This document shows positions 41,640 through 50,046 of a DNA stretch of 64,000 nucleotides, piece by piece. A program made the translations under genes and the position numbers. This DNA is from GAS188 sp963713805 (GTDB lineage: Bacteria; Pseudomonadota; Alphaproteobacteria; Rhizobiales; Beijerinckiaceae). How positions within the stretch are numbered: position 1 is the first letter of the stretch; each line of letters starts with the position of its first letter. Below the pieces are notes generated by a model. It saw only the letters and a list, made by a program, of their open reading frames with translations, searched no databases and had not been told where the DNA came from. The stretch lies in NCBI GenBank assembly GCA_963713805.1, contig CAVQNF010000027.1:62001-126000 (forward strand), given 5' to 3'.

Positions 41640-42627
41640 TCATCCGATCGTGGCGAGCACCACCGCGACCGTCGAGACGATCTCCTCGACGCTCGCGCCT
41701 CGCGACAGATCGCTCATCGGCTTGGCGAAGCCTTGCAGGAACGGCCCGAGCGCGCGCGCTCCGCCCATATGCTGCGTGAGCTTGTAGCCGATATTGGCCG
41801 CGTCGAGATCGGGGAAGATCAGGACGTTCGCCTTGCCGGCGACCGGGCTTTCCTGCTTTACCTTCCTTGCCGCGATCTCGGGCGAAAGCGCCGCGTCCAC
41901 CTGCAGTTCGCCGTCGACGGCGAGCTTCGGCTCTCGCGAGCGGATGAGGGCGAGCGCATGCGTGACCTTCTCGACACGGGGATGCTGGGCGCTCCCCTTG
42001 GTGGAGAAGGACAGGAGGGCCACGCGCGGCTCCTCGCCGAGGAGCGCGCCGGCACTGCGCGCCGCCGCGATGGCGATATCGGCAAGCTCGTCGGCCGTCG
42101 GATCGACGGTGACGGCGCAATCGGCATAGACATAGGCGCGCGAGCCGCCTTCGGCGTCCGGCACCAGCATCAGCATGAAGCTCGACGGGTGGGCGATGCC
42201 GGTCGCGAGCCCCACGGTCATCAGCCCGGCTTCGATGACGCGGCGCGTCGGGTTGGAGACGCCCGCGATCATCGCGGCGGCGTCGTCGCAGCCGACCATC
42301 ATGCCGCCGAAATAGAGGGGCTTGCGCAAAAGGCGAAGCGCCATGCCCTCGCTCAGCCTCTCTCTTGTCGCGCAGAGCCTTGCCGCATAGGCGCGAAGGC
42401 GTTCGCTCGCGGCGGGGTCCACGATCTCGATTCCGGCAAGCGACACGCCCGAGCGCGCCGGCCTCCTCGGTGATCGCGGCGGGCGTGCCGAGAAGCACGG
42501 GAAGCGCGATGCCCTCGCGCAGGAGGAGCGCGGCCGCGGCGAGAATGCGCGCGTCCTCCCCTTCAGGAAGCACGATGCGGCGCCTCGCCCCACGGGCCGC
42601 CGCCTTGAAGCTCTCGACGATATCCAT
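41640..42627 (-). CDS. pta: Phosphate acetyltransferase
   Basis: Short stand-alone PTA of about 328 residues: MDIVESFKAAARGARRRIVL, FGGMMVGCDDAAAMIAGVSN, TVGLATGIAHPSSFMLMLVP, YADCAVTVDPTADELADIA, VALLSFSTKGSAQHPRVEKV and NVLIFPDLDAANIGYKLTQH. It converts acetyl phosphate and CoA to acetyl-CoA, the expected next step after Xsc. One break near 42455. A Pta next to xsc is a recurrent arrangement in sulfonate degraders. Divergent from the citrate synthase gene. Confidence 0.9.
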
Positions 42628-42763
42628 GCCCGCTCCAGCCAGCCTTCATCAAAATCGCGCGCGCAAAGGTTCACGGGCCGGAAGGTCCCATCGAAGCCGA
42701 TCGTTCGCGCCCGGACCTCGCCAATATCCCTCGAAGCCCCCTCGGGAGAAAGCGCCAGACGCC

Positions 42764-43907
42764 ATGAGCGAACAGGACCAGCCCATCAAGATCCATCGCG
42801 GCTTGAAGGATGTCTATTTCGAGCGCTCCGGGACGAGCTTCATCGACGGCAAGGCCGGCGAGCTTCGCTACCGCGGCTATTCGATCCATGACCTCGCCCG
42901 CCATTCGATGCTTCGAGGAGACGGCCTATCTGCTGTTGCACGGCGAGTTGCCGGATGCTGCCACGCTCGAGCGCTTCGAGTCCGAGTTGAAGGAAGCTCG
43001 CTCCCTTCCTCCCGCGATCCTCGAGATCATCGCGCGGATCAAGAATGCCCATCCGATGGAGGTGTTGCGCACCTGCGTCTCGGCGCTTTCGGCCTTCGAT
43101 CCGGAAAGCGCGGACAAATCGCGCGCGGCGAATATCCGCAAGGGCGTGCGTCTCACCTCGCAGGTAGCGATGATCGTCTGCGCGCATCACCGCGTTCGCA
43201 AGGGAGAAAAGCCATTGGCGCCCGACGCCGGTCTCGGACATGCGGCGAATTTTTTGTGGATGCTCAAGGGCGAGAGGCCGACCCCCGACAGCGCCAAATT
43301 GATGGACACCGATTTCGTGTTGCACGCCGAGCACGGCTCCAATGCCTCGTCCTTCGCGGCGCGGGTCGTGATCGGCACGGACGCCGATCTGCACGCCGCG
43401 GTCACGGCGGCGGTTGCGGCGCTTTCGGGTCCCGCCCATGGCGGGGCCGCCGAGGACGTGATGAAGATGGCGATCGAGATCGGCGAGCCTGAAAGGGCCG
43501 CCGGATACGTGGCCGCCAAGCGTCGCAACAAGGAGGCGGTCACCGGCTTCGGCCATCGCGTCTATCGAACCGAGGATCCGCGAGCCCGCCACATGCGGGC
43601 CGGCGTCGAGCGCCTCTCGAAGGAGATGGGACAGCCGAAATGGTTCGCCATCCTGCAAGCCGTCGTCGAGGCGATGGCGCCCTATGCGCGCCATGGCGTG
43701 AACGTGAACGTCGATTTCTATTCGGGCGTTATCTATTATCTGCACGGCATCCCGCAGGATCTGTTCGTGCCGATCTTCGCCATCGGACGCGTGCCGGGAT
43801 GGACCGCGCAATGCCTCGAGCAATATGCGAGCAACATCCTGATCCGGCCGCTGACGCTTTACGACGGGCCGCAGCCGCGCGCCTATGTCCCGATGCACCA
43901 GCGTTGA
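42764..43907 (+). CDS. gltA: Citrate synthase family enzyme
   Basis: About 380 residues starting MSEQDQPIKIHRGLKDVYFE. Active-site elements: His in LHAEHGSNASSFAARVVIGT, PAHGGAAEDVMKMAIEIG, His in VTGFGHRVYRTEDPRARHM and Asp in GVNVNVDFYSGVIYYLHGIP; the C-terminal RPLTLYDGPQPRAYVPMHQR is typical of the family. It condenses acetyl-CoA with oxaloacetate; a methylcitrate synthase role cannot be excluded, but no prp genes are nearby. One base is inserted near 42910. Placement next to pta links acetyl phosphate from Xsc to the TCA cycle. Confidence 0.87.
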
Positions 43908-43957
43908 GGCAGCGTGGTGGTGGCCTCGGGGCCATTCCAGACGATGAGAAAGCTTTG

Positions 43958-44759
43958 ATGGGCCAGATGCGATCACTCGCCATGTACCAGGTGGACGCCT
44001 TTGCCGACCACGTTTTTGGCGGCAATCCAGCGGCCGTTCTGGTTCTTGATGAATGGCTGACGGATGCCATGATGCAGAACATCGCAGCCGAAAACAATCT
44101 TGCCGAGACGGCATTCGTTCGCGCAAATGCGGCAGCCTGGGACCTTCGGTGGTTCACGCCGCTTCATGAGGTTGATTTCTGCGGGCATGCAACACTCGCT
44201 ACGGCTCACGTCCTTGCGACCGAACGGCGGATTCAAGGGGAGCTGGTGTTCGCGACGCGTGTGGGAGAACTGCGAGTTTCCCGACAAGAAGATGGTTATA
44301 CGCTCGATCGTGCCGAGCCTTCCGCCGAGGCCCATCGACGATCTTCCTTCGGCTCTGATCGCAAATTTCTCAAACGCGGGAGTGACCATTTTTCGGAACT
44401 TCGAAAATATCTTCGTCGAACTATCCGGCGAGCGAGCCGTGCGCGAGTTTGTGCCCGACCTCGTGAAGATCGCTACCCTTCACCCGCTCGGCCTTGCCAT
44501 TACAGGGAAAGGCGACCTCTGTGATTTCGTATCGCGCTACTTCGCGCCGGGCGCAGGTATTCCCGAAGATCCAGTGACCGGCTCGACACACGCAACTTTA
44601 GTCCCCTATTGGGCAAAAAAACTGGGAAAGCTGAGCCTTTCAGCGTTTCAGTGCTCCCATAGGGGCGGACATCTGGGTTGCGAGTTACGAGGAGACCGGG
44701 TTCTTCTCACCGGCCATGCCACTACCTTCATGAAGGCTGAGATTCTCCTCCCGGTATAA
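43958..44759 (+). CDS. PhzF family isomerase/epimerase-like protein
   Basis: About 265 residues. MYQVDAFADHVFGGNPAAVL, IAAENNLAETAFVR with the conserved catalytic-type Glu, LRWFTPLHEVDFCGHATLAT, and C-terminal CDFVSRYFAPGAGIPEDPVT then GSTHATLVPYWAKKLGK. PhzF proteins are diaminopimelate-epimerase-fold isomerases; most have no known substrate. Base composition is visibly less GC-rich than in the neighbouring genes, suggesting later acquisition. One break near 44310. Start 43958 is the first of three close ATGs (43958, 43967, 43982). Confidence 0.85.
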
Positions 44760-44885
44760 CTTGGGTGCTAGTGCCAGCTCCGTGACACCGGCTCGGAAAT
44801 CCCCGTCGTGCACGCGCGCCCTCGTGTCGCTCGGCTTCTCGGCCATCGAGATGAAGCGATGGTCGCGCCGGGCGGTCCCGATCGC

Positions 44886-45356
44886 CTACGGCCGCGCCGC
44901 CTTCACATCCGCGACCGTGATCTCGTCCTTGTAGCCATTGCCGAAGTGAGTGCGGACGTAATTCACGACGGCGGCGATTTGCTCGTCGCTCAATGCATAG
45001 CCGAATGCCGGCATGCCCTTCTCGCCTTGCATCACGACGAGAACCGCGTATCCGGCGGCCTCGAGCTTTGCGTCGCCGGCGAGCGCCGGATAGGTGCCGG
45101 CTCCGGTCGCGCCCCTCGCGTCGGGCATATGACAGCCTTGGCAGATGGCGTGATAGAGCGCTTCACCCGATTGTTCGGGATAGCGCGTGGTGGTGGACAG
45201 GAAATCGGTGCTCTGTGCCGTCGCCGCCGTTCCGCCGGCGCAAATTCCAAGCGCGATCGCGGCGAATGTCGCGATGCCTCGACGCGGCCTTGCCCCGACT
45301 TGCGCCTCAGCATTGGTCGAGGCTCTCGTCACCGCGCCCTCGTCTTGGATGCGCAT
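44886..45356 (-). CDS. Periplasmic c-type cytochrome
   Basis: Intact 156-residue frame. A long N-region is followed by a membrane/signal segment (GIATFAAIALGICAGGTAA) and a cleavage-like ATAQS. One haem-binding motif CQGCH lies in ALYHAICQGCHMPDARGATG, and a plausible Met ligand in EKGMPAFGYALSDEQIAAVV. A small class I cytochrome c. It begins 4 bp after the stop of the flavin amine oxidase gene and is surely cotranscribed with it, so it is the likely electron acceptor of that enzyme. Confidence 0.87.
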   Translation of the reverse strand: MRIQDEGAVTRASTNAEAQVGARPRRGIATFAAIALGICAGGTAATAQSTDFLSTTTRYPEQSGEALYHAICQGCHMPDARGATGAGTYPALAGDAKLEAAGYAVLVVMQGEKGMPAFGYALSDEQIAAVVNYVRTHFGNGYKDEITVADVKAARP

Positions 45357-45360
45357 CGGT

Positions 45361-46971
45361 TCAATTGCCGGCGACGACGCGCCTGTGCAGGCGCGTGATG
45401 GCGTCGAGCGAGGAGAGGATGGCGCCCTCCTGCCAGGCGTTCACGTAAGAGGCGTGCTCGCCCGCCAGCACGATGCGTCCGTCGATGGCACAAAGGTTCT
45501 GGTAATGGGTCTTGCGGGTCGCGGCGTTCCACAGGCCGAAGCAGCCGAGCGTCCAGGGCACGCGATGCCACGCGACCGCAATGCCGTTCTCGAACTCCTC
45601 GGCATATTGCGGATGGATCTGCGCGCCGTTCTCGACCGCGAGCGCGATCCGCTGCGCCGGCGTCATCGCGGTGAACTCGGTCGCCGGAAGCCCGAAGCTG
45701 TAGGCGCCGAGCAGCACGCCCTTGCCCGCCTTGTGGTAATCCGTGCTCGGATAGGAGATCTGGGCGATCGGCAGGTCCGTGAAGGAAATGCCGCCGTAGA
45801 TCGCCTCATCCTCTTCCCAGAAGCGACGCTTGAATTGCAGGCCGATCTTCACCGAGGCGGCGTAGGGCACGGCGTCGATCGCGGCCTCCATCGGCGCACC
45901 GACGTCCATGTCGATCTGGCTCAGGATCGAGAGCGGGATGGTGCACAAGCACCAATCGGCGCTCGCCTGCCTTGCGCCGCCGTTTCCCGATGCGCTTTCG
46001 AAGACGACGGTCACGCCCTTGTCATTCTGCTTGATGGCGGTGACCTTGGCATCGAACTCGACGAGATCGGTCACCTCGCGCAAGAAGGCCTTCCCGATCA
46101 TGTCCATGCCGCCCACCGGCTGGAACATGGTGTGCTGGAAATCATGCTGGAGCGGGAAGCTCAACTGCCGCCACAGCCGCGAGTTCAAGATGTCGCCGAG
46201 GCCGATCGGGGTCGAGGGGAGGGGCGCGCCGTCGATGCCGCCGCCCGGCGCCTGATCGTAGCCGCGAACTTCGCTCGAATAATATCCCGTCCGATAGGCG
46301 TGGTCCTTGTCGAGGGCGCCCCAGGAGCGCAGCGACTGGAGAAGGATTTCCTTGTCTTCCTTGCTGACCGCGTCATCGAGCCTGTCTTCGTTCACGGCCT
46401 TCGCCAAGAGCTCGGAGATGTGCCCGTTGTAGTCCGACAGGATGTGCCGGAAACGCTGCGGCCTGCCGCCGAAAGCGCCGCTCGCGTGCAGGTAGCTGTT
46501 GAAATTGAGCTGCATGAAAGGTTCGAGCCGGACGCCCAATCGCTTGCAATAATCGAGCAGCGCGCGGTGGTGATAGGGGATGCGCCACGGGCCCGGATTG
46601 ATGTAGAGGCCTTCGTCGAAAGCGCAGTCCTGGCGCGCGCCGCCGAGCTCGGTATAGCTGTCGCCGCCGCGCAGCGACCAGTTGCGCCCGCCCGCCCGCT
46701 TTTGATATTCGAGCACCTTCACCTTGTAGCCCGCCTTGCGCAGCTCGAGCGCCGCGACCATTCCGGCAAGGCCGGCGCCCAGGATGAGGATCGAAGCGCC
46801 CTTCGGGTCGCCGGGGAGCTCGACGGGGCCCAGATAGCGGGAATCGGCGGCGTGCCCGAGGCTCGTCATCGCCTGATACATCACCGCGCTCGAGGTCGCC
46901 TGGCCGATCATCCTCAAGAGGTGCCGGCGGCTCATTTGCGGTCCGTCTGCGTCATTCATCGGTCGAGTCAT
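45361..46971 (-). CDS. Tat-exported flavin monoamine oxidase-family enzyme
   Basis: Intact frame; the ATG at 46971 gives 536 residues. The N-terminus has a twin-arginine signal (MSRRHLLRMIGQATSS, SRRHLL core). FAD-binding ASILILGAGLAGMVAALELR and EYQKRAGGRNWSLRGG follow, then SADWCLCTIPLSILSQI and the C-terminal FAD contact GRIVLAGEHASYVNAWQEGA. Amine-oxidase superfamily. The coupled cytochrome c suggests a periplasmic dehydrogenase passing electrons to cytochrome c, as described for nicotine oxidoreductase NicA2 with CycN; the actual amine substrate is unknown. The frame is open further upstream to 47103, but the Tat signal fixes the start at 46971 or 46935. Confidence 0.85.
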   Translation of the reverse strand: MTRPMNDADGPQMSRRHLLRMIGQATSSAVMYQAMTSLGHAADSRYLGPVELPGDPKGASILILGAGLAGMVAALELRKAGYKVKVLEYQKRAGGRNWSLRGGDSYTELGGARQDCAFDEGLYINPGPWRIPYHHRALLDYCKRLGVRLEPFMQLNFNSYLHASGAFGGRPQRFRHILSDYNGHISELLAKAVNEDRLDDAVSKEDKEILLQSLRSWGALDKDHAYRTGYYSSEVRGYDQAPGGGIDGAPLPSTPIGLGDILNSRLWRQLSFPLQHDFQHTMFQPVGGMDMIGKAFLREVTDLVEFDAKVTAIKQNDKGVTVVFESASGNGGARQASADWCLCTIPLSILSQIDMDVGAPMEAAIDAVPYAASVKIGLQFKRRFWEEDEAIYGGISFTDLPIAQISYPSTDYHKAGKGVLLGAYSFGLPATEFTAMTPAQRIALAVENGAQIHPQYAEEFENGIAVAWHRVPWTLGCFGLWNAATRKTHYQNLCAIDGRIVLAGEHASYVNAWQEGAILSSLDAITRLHRRVVAGN

Positions 46972-47120
46972 CCTCGACCCACACGGATCGATCCGGCGGA
47001 AGGTTAGCCAAACGGCATCGAGGACGCCAGCGGCAGCGCCCGCGACTGCCTCCTCCCGATCCGGCGAGAGTTCCGCGCGGGTACTGGCGTTTCGCCGAGC
47101 CATGGCCTACATTCGCAAAG

Positions 47121-47275
47121 GCGGGGCTGCGCGGTGCGTCAGAACTTGTATCCCCGGGCCCTTATCGATCCAAACGGGAGCTGTCCCTGGCCGGGTCCCT
47201 GGACCCGGACACACGGCGCCCACCTACGTTGTAGGTGTCCCGGGATCGATGGTTCGACGGCCGAGGCGGCCCCGC
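47121..47275 (+). ncRNA. ssrS: 6S RNA (SsrS), alphaproteobacterial type
   Basis: The segment immediately precedes the 5-formyl-THF cyclo-ligase gene on the same strand, the conserved location of 6S RNA. Its ends pair: GCGGGGC (47121-47127) with GCCCCGC (47269-47275), extended by three pairs including a G-U. Inside, ATCGATCC pairs with GGATCGAT, and two internal hairpins are visible (CCGGGTCC/GGACCCGG and CACCTAC/GTAGGTG), giving a long rod of about 155 nt. 6S RNA binds and inhibits housekeeping RNA polymerase. Exact ends are estimated from the closing stem. Confidence 0.72.
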
Positions 47276-47307
47276 TCTCTTCCGCCAAAGCTTTTCGCGA
47301 AAGCCTC

Positions 47308-47964
47308 ATGCGCAGGATTGCCGTGACCGGATCCGACGCTCTTCCTGGCCCGCGGGACGCCAGCGTCGAAAACGGCCCTCGCGCGGCACTCGAGAAAATC
47401 CGAGCCGAGAAAGCCGCCATTCGCGCGGCGGCGCTCGCGTGCCGCGATGCACTCGCTCCCGAAGCACGGACCGCTGCGGCGAAAGGCTTCGCGGCCAACG
47501 GGCCGGCCGCGCTCGGCGATGTCCGAGATCGGCGGGTCAGCGGCTTCTGGCCCATCCGCTCGGAGCTCGACCCACGCTATCTGATGCGCGAGCTCGCCGG
47601 GCGAGGTGCGAAGCTCGCCTTGCCTTGCATCGAGGCCGGGCGGCTCGTCTTTCGCCAATTCGTCTTCGGCGATCGTTTGCGGCAAACCGGCTTCGGGCTG
47701 TCCCAGCCCCCGCCGGAGGCCCCGATCGTCACACCCGACATCATGCTGGTGCCGCTCGCCGCTTTCGATCGCAGCTGCGGCCGCATCGGTTACGGCAAGG
47801 GGTATTACGATGGGGCGATCTCGCGCCAGATCGAAGGGGGCCACCGGCCGCGCACGCTCGGGCTCGCTTTCGCCTGTCAGGAAGTGGAAGCGGTTCCGCT
47901 CGAAGCGCATGACCAGCGTCTCGACGGCGTGCTCACCGAGCGCGAGCTGATCCTCCCCCGTTGA
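47308..47964 (+). CDS. 5-formyltetrahydrofolate cyclo-ligase
   Basis: Intact 218-residue frame from ATG 47308. ATP-dependent conversion of 5-formyl-THF to 5,10-methenyl-THF. Motifs: KIRAEKAAIRAAALACRDAL, VSGFWPIRSELDPRYLMREL, DIMLVPLAAFDRSCGRIGYG followed by KGYYDGAI, the family's GYGKGYYD loop, and LGLAFACQEVEAVPLEAHDQ. The frame extends to 47134, but that region is the 6S RNA. Linkage to 6S RNA supports a shared promoter region. Confidence 0.92.
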   Translation: MRRIAVTGSDALPGPRDASVENGPRAALEKIRAEKAAIRAAALACRDALAPEARTAAAKGFAANGPAALGDVRDRRVSGFWPIRSELDPRYLMRELAGRGAKLALPCIEAGRLVFRQFVFGDRLRQTGFGLSQPPPEAPIVTPDIMLVPLAAFDRSCGRIGYGKGYYDGAISRQIEGGHRPRTLGLAFACQEVEAVPLEAHDQRLDGVLTERELILPR

Positions 47965-48015
47965 TCGGGAAGGGCCGCGGCTCGACGCGGTTTCAAGAAA
48001 CTGGCGATTCTTTGA

Positions 48016-48306
48016 CTATCGGTTCTTGCGAAAAGCTCGACTGCGGAGGGTCGCCGGATGACCGCCGGATGCTTTCAGACGCGGGCCCCCACGCTTTAGC
48101 GCCGATCGGCCTCCTTCGCGGACCCGCGCGAAGCATCCTTCGCCTGTCCCAAAGTGTTCGGCCCCCAAGGCGGTCTGCCCCTTGCCTGCGATCTTTTCGG
48201 CCTTGTCCCTCGCGCTCGGCTTCGCATCGGCGATCTTGTCTCCCGCCTTGTTCTTGCGGATGCCTCTTGCTTGTCTGAGCACGCCGACGATGCGATCCTT
48301 CTCCAT
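48016..48306 (-). CDS. CsbD-like stress protein
   Basis: Begins MEKDRIVGVLRQARGIRKNK at ATG 48306 and continues AGDKIADAKPSARDKAEKIAG, the lysine-rich helical repeat of CsbD proteins (usually 60-70 residues). The frame continues as a basic, proline-poor tail to 97 residues, which may be noncoding extension from an indel. CsbD proteins are small general-stress proteins of unknown mechanism. The TAGAGC-bounded repeat lies upstream, between 48334 and 48437. Confidence 0.72.
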   Translation of the reverse strand: MEKDRIVGVLRQARGIRKNKAGDKIADAKPSARDKAEKIAGKGQTALGAEHFGTGEGCFARVREGGRSALKRGGPRLKASGGHPATLRSRAFRKNR

Positions 48307-48333
48307 CGTGATCTCCCGTATTGGGGCGCCCGC

Positions 48334-48437
48334 TAGAGCATGATCCGCAAAAATGGGAAGTATTTTTGCGACAAGATTATGCGTCAAACAAAGAGATAAA
48401 TGGCTGCGCCGATTCCATCTGAACGCATCCCGCTCTA
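48334..48437. repeat. Rhizobiales-type intergenic palindromic repeat
   Basis: A 104-bp element begins TAGAGCATGATCCGCAAAAA and ends with GCGCTCTA-like CCCGCTCTA; its outer ends TAGAGC and GCTCTA are reverse complements, and an internal segment GCAAAAATG/TATTTTTGC can also pair. It contains the landmark GCGTCAAACAAAGAGATAAA and GATTCCATCTGAACGCATC. I recognise this as a multicopy mosaic element of Hyphomicrobiales genomes (RIME-like). It has no coding capacity. Confidence 0.65.
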
Positions 48438-48533
48438 CCGTCGCCTGGGAACGTGGCGTGGAGGTGAAGGTTCCGCGCAGGGGCAGAGCGTCACGACTTC
48501 GTGATGTCGTGGCCGCGGCACCATCGCTCAGGC

Positions 48534-49352
48534 TCAGATCCGCGTCGTGATGAAGCTCATGCTGTCCTCGAGCCTCGCCCCGAGGTCGGACGCGCGCTGA
48601 ACGCTTTCGGCAAAGGGCTCGAAGGAAAAGACGCCGCGATAGCCGCCGGCACGCAGTTCCTTGATCTGCGTCAGATTTCCCAGAACGTCCGCTTCGTCGA
48701 CCAGCACGCGATGGGCATCGCGCAGGCTCGCGAGCGAGAGCGCGCCGTCCGTCACGCCCGAGATATGCGCAAGCCCGGTGCGTTGCGGAAAAAGCGCCCA
48801 TTCGCCCGCGAGATGATGATGGAAGCTGTCGTGAACCAGGAGGAACGCGTCCTCCCCGCCGATCGCATCGATGGCGTCGATCGCCTCGCGCTTCGAGCGC
48901 AGCGAGGAAATGGCAAAGCCCAGGGGCTCGACGAAGCCCTTCAATCCGTTTTCCAGGAGAATCGGCTTGAGGCCGCGTAACGCCTCGCGCAAGCCGTCGA
49001 GGCGCTCCTTCTCGGCTCGACGGAATGAGGCGTCGTTCACCGGGACGAGGACGAGCGCCTTCGCGCCGCACTCCTTCGCATAGCAGGCAAGCTCGCGCGC
49101 CTCGGCTTCGCGTCGCAAGCTCCACTCGTTGAAGCGCTGAAGGGCGTTGATGGTGAGGATCTCGACGCCTCTCGCCTTGGCCTCCCGACGCACCTCCTGA
49201 GCCGGCGTGCCATCGGCGATCGGCGCGCCATCGAGATCGTTGCGCATCTCGACCTTGTCGAGGCCGAGGCCCCGCGCGAGCGCGAAGAACTCCGCGACGC
49301 CAAGTCCGGGCGCCGCGATATGATTGAGCGCGAACTCGATGGATGGGGTCAT
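48534..49352 (-). CDS. iolI: Inosose isomerase-type TIM barrel
   Basis: AP-endonuclease-2 fold sugar isomerase of 272 residues from ATG 49352: TPSIEFALNHIAAPGLGVAE, GLGLDKVEMRNDLDGAPIAD, VEILTINALQRFNEWS, ENGLKGFVEPLGF, and metal-ligand segments LLVHDSFHHHLAG and HISGVTDG. IolI interconverts 2-keto-myo-inositol (scyllo-inosose) and 1-keto-D-chiro-inositol. Nearby iolG, iolD and iolE support the call. The frame is intact and open upstream to 49394, where a GTG could also initiate. Confidence 0.82.
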   Translation of the reverse strand: MTPSIEFALNHIAAPGLGVAEFFALARGLGLDKVEMRNDLDGAPIADGTPAQEVRREAKARGVEILTINALQRFNEWSLRREAEARELACYAKECGAKALVLVPVNDASFRRAEKERLDGLREALRGLKPILLENGLKGFVEPLGFAISSLRSKREAIDAIDAIGGEDAFLLVHDSFHHHLAGEWALFPQRTGLAHISGVTDGALSLASLRDAHRVLVDEADVLGNLTQIKELRAGGYRGVFSFEPFAESVQRASDLGARLEDSMSFITTRI

Positions 49353-49512
49353 GTGTTTGAGGGCCGGGAGCTCGGATGGAAGTGGCGAAGTCACTCTATC
49401 TCCTGTCCGAACGTAAAATGACTACTAACCCGTGAGAAGAGGGCGGCAGCGAGAAACTTTGACGTGACGGCAAGACTCGGAATCAAGGCAAAATTGTGTA
49501 CTTATTGGGGAC

Positions 49513-50046
49513 ATGGAGTTTTCCTTTTCCGAGGCAAGCCGAATCTTGGACGCCAACAAGCGTCTGGGGCGCGTCCCAAAATGGGCGATCGACAATCCGA
49601 AGTGGCTGGAGATCGTTTCGCCGCTTTTGATCGGAGGCGAGGCGCCCATGGGGTTGCGATTGCGGTGTAAAGCACTCAAGCAATTTCCCAACGAGGCCGT
49701 AACCATACAATTGGAAATCGCTCAAGGACGCGCGCGACATTCTGCTATTTGGAGGATCGAATGGAGGCCATTGCGGCCGCACACAAATCCGTACAAGGGC
49801 GCGGCCAAGGAACTTCATGGTATGCGAATAGCCGGCTCGCATGAGCATTGCCTACCCGACAATCACGTGCCAGATACCGATCGTATCCTCTCTGACGGAA
49901 TTCGGTTGGCAAGGCCGATCACGCCCGACCCTCAGACCTTTGAGGATCTGCTTGCCTATGCAAAGGGATGCCTTAAAATCTCTGATTTAGAGGCCATTCC
50001 GCCGCCTGATTGGCAAATGGACATCTTCGGTGCTCATCACGGCTAG
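49513..50046 (+). CDS. Hypothetical protein, first gene of an accessory pair
   Basis: Intact 177-residue frame beginning MEFSFSEASRILDANKRLGR. I do not recognise the family. Soluble, with no signal or membrane segment; a mid region WRIEWRPLRPHTNPYKGAAK and a histidine-rich HGMRIAGSHEHCLPDNHVPD could be catalytic or metal binding. Codon use is visibly less GC-biased than in the flanking iol genes. It overlaps the next gene by 17 bp, so the two form a translationally linked module inserted between iolI and iolG. Confidence 0.7.
   Translation: MEFSFSEASRILDANKRLGRVPKWAIDNPKWLEIVSPLLIGGEAPMGLRLRCKALKQFPNEAVTIQLEIAQGRARHSAIWRIEWRPLRPHTNPYKGAAKELHGMRIAGSHEHCLPDNHVPDTDRILSDGIRLARPITPDPQTFEDLLAYAKGCLKISDLEAIPPPDWQMDIFGAHHG

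Noticed and set aside
1..44800. Programmed frameshifting or recoding as a general feature
   Set aside because: The breaks occur at unrelated sites, with no shared slippery sequence or stimulatory structure, and hit every type of gene; sequence error is simpler.
45187..47007. 606-codon plus-strand frame opposite the flavin amine oxidase and cytochrome genes
   Set aside because: The minus strand encodes recognisable FAD- and haem-binding motifs over the same span, so the plus frame is a mirror.
47134..47307. N-terminal extension of the cyclo-ligase starting at 47134
   Set aside because: This stretch folds as a closed rod with paired ends and lies in the 6S RNA position; the translated extension has no family similarity.
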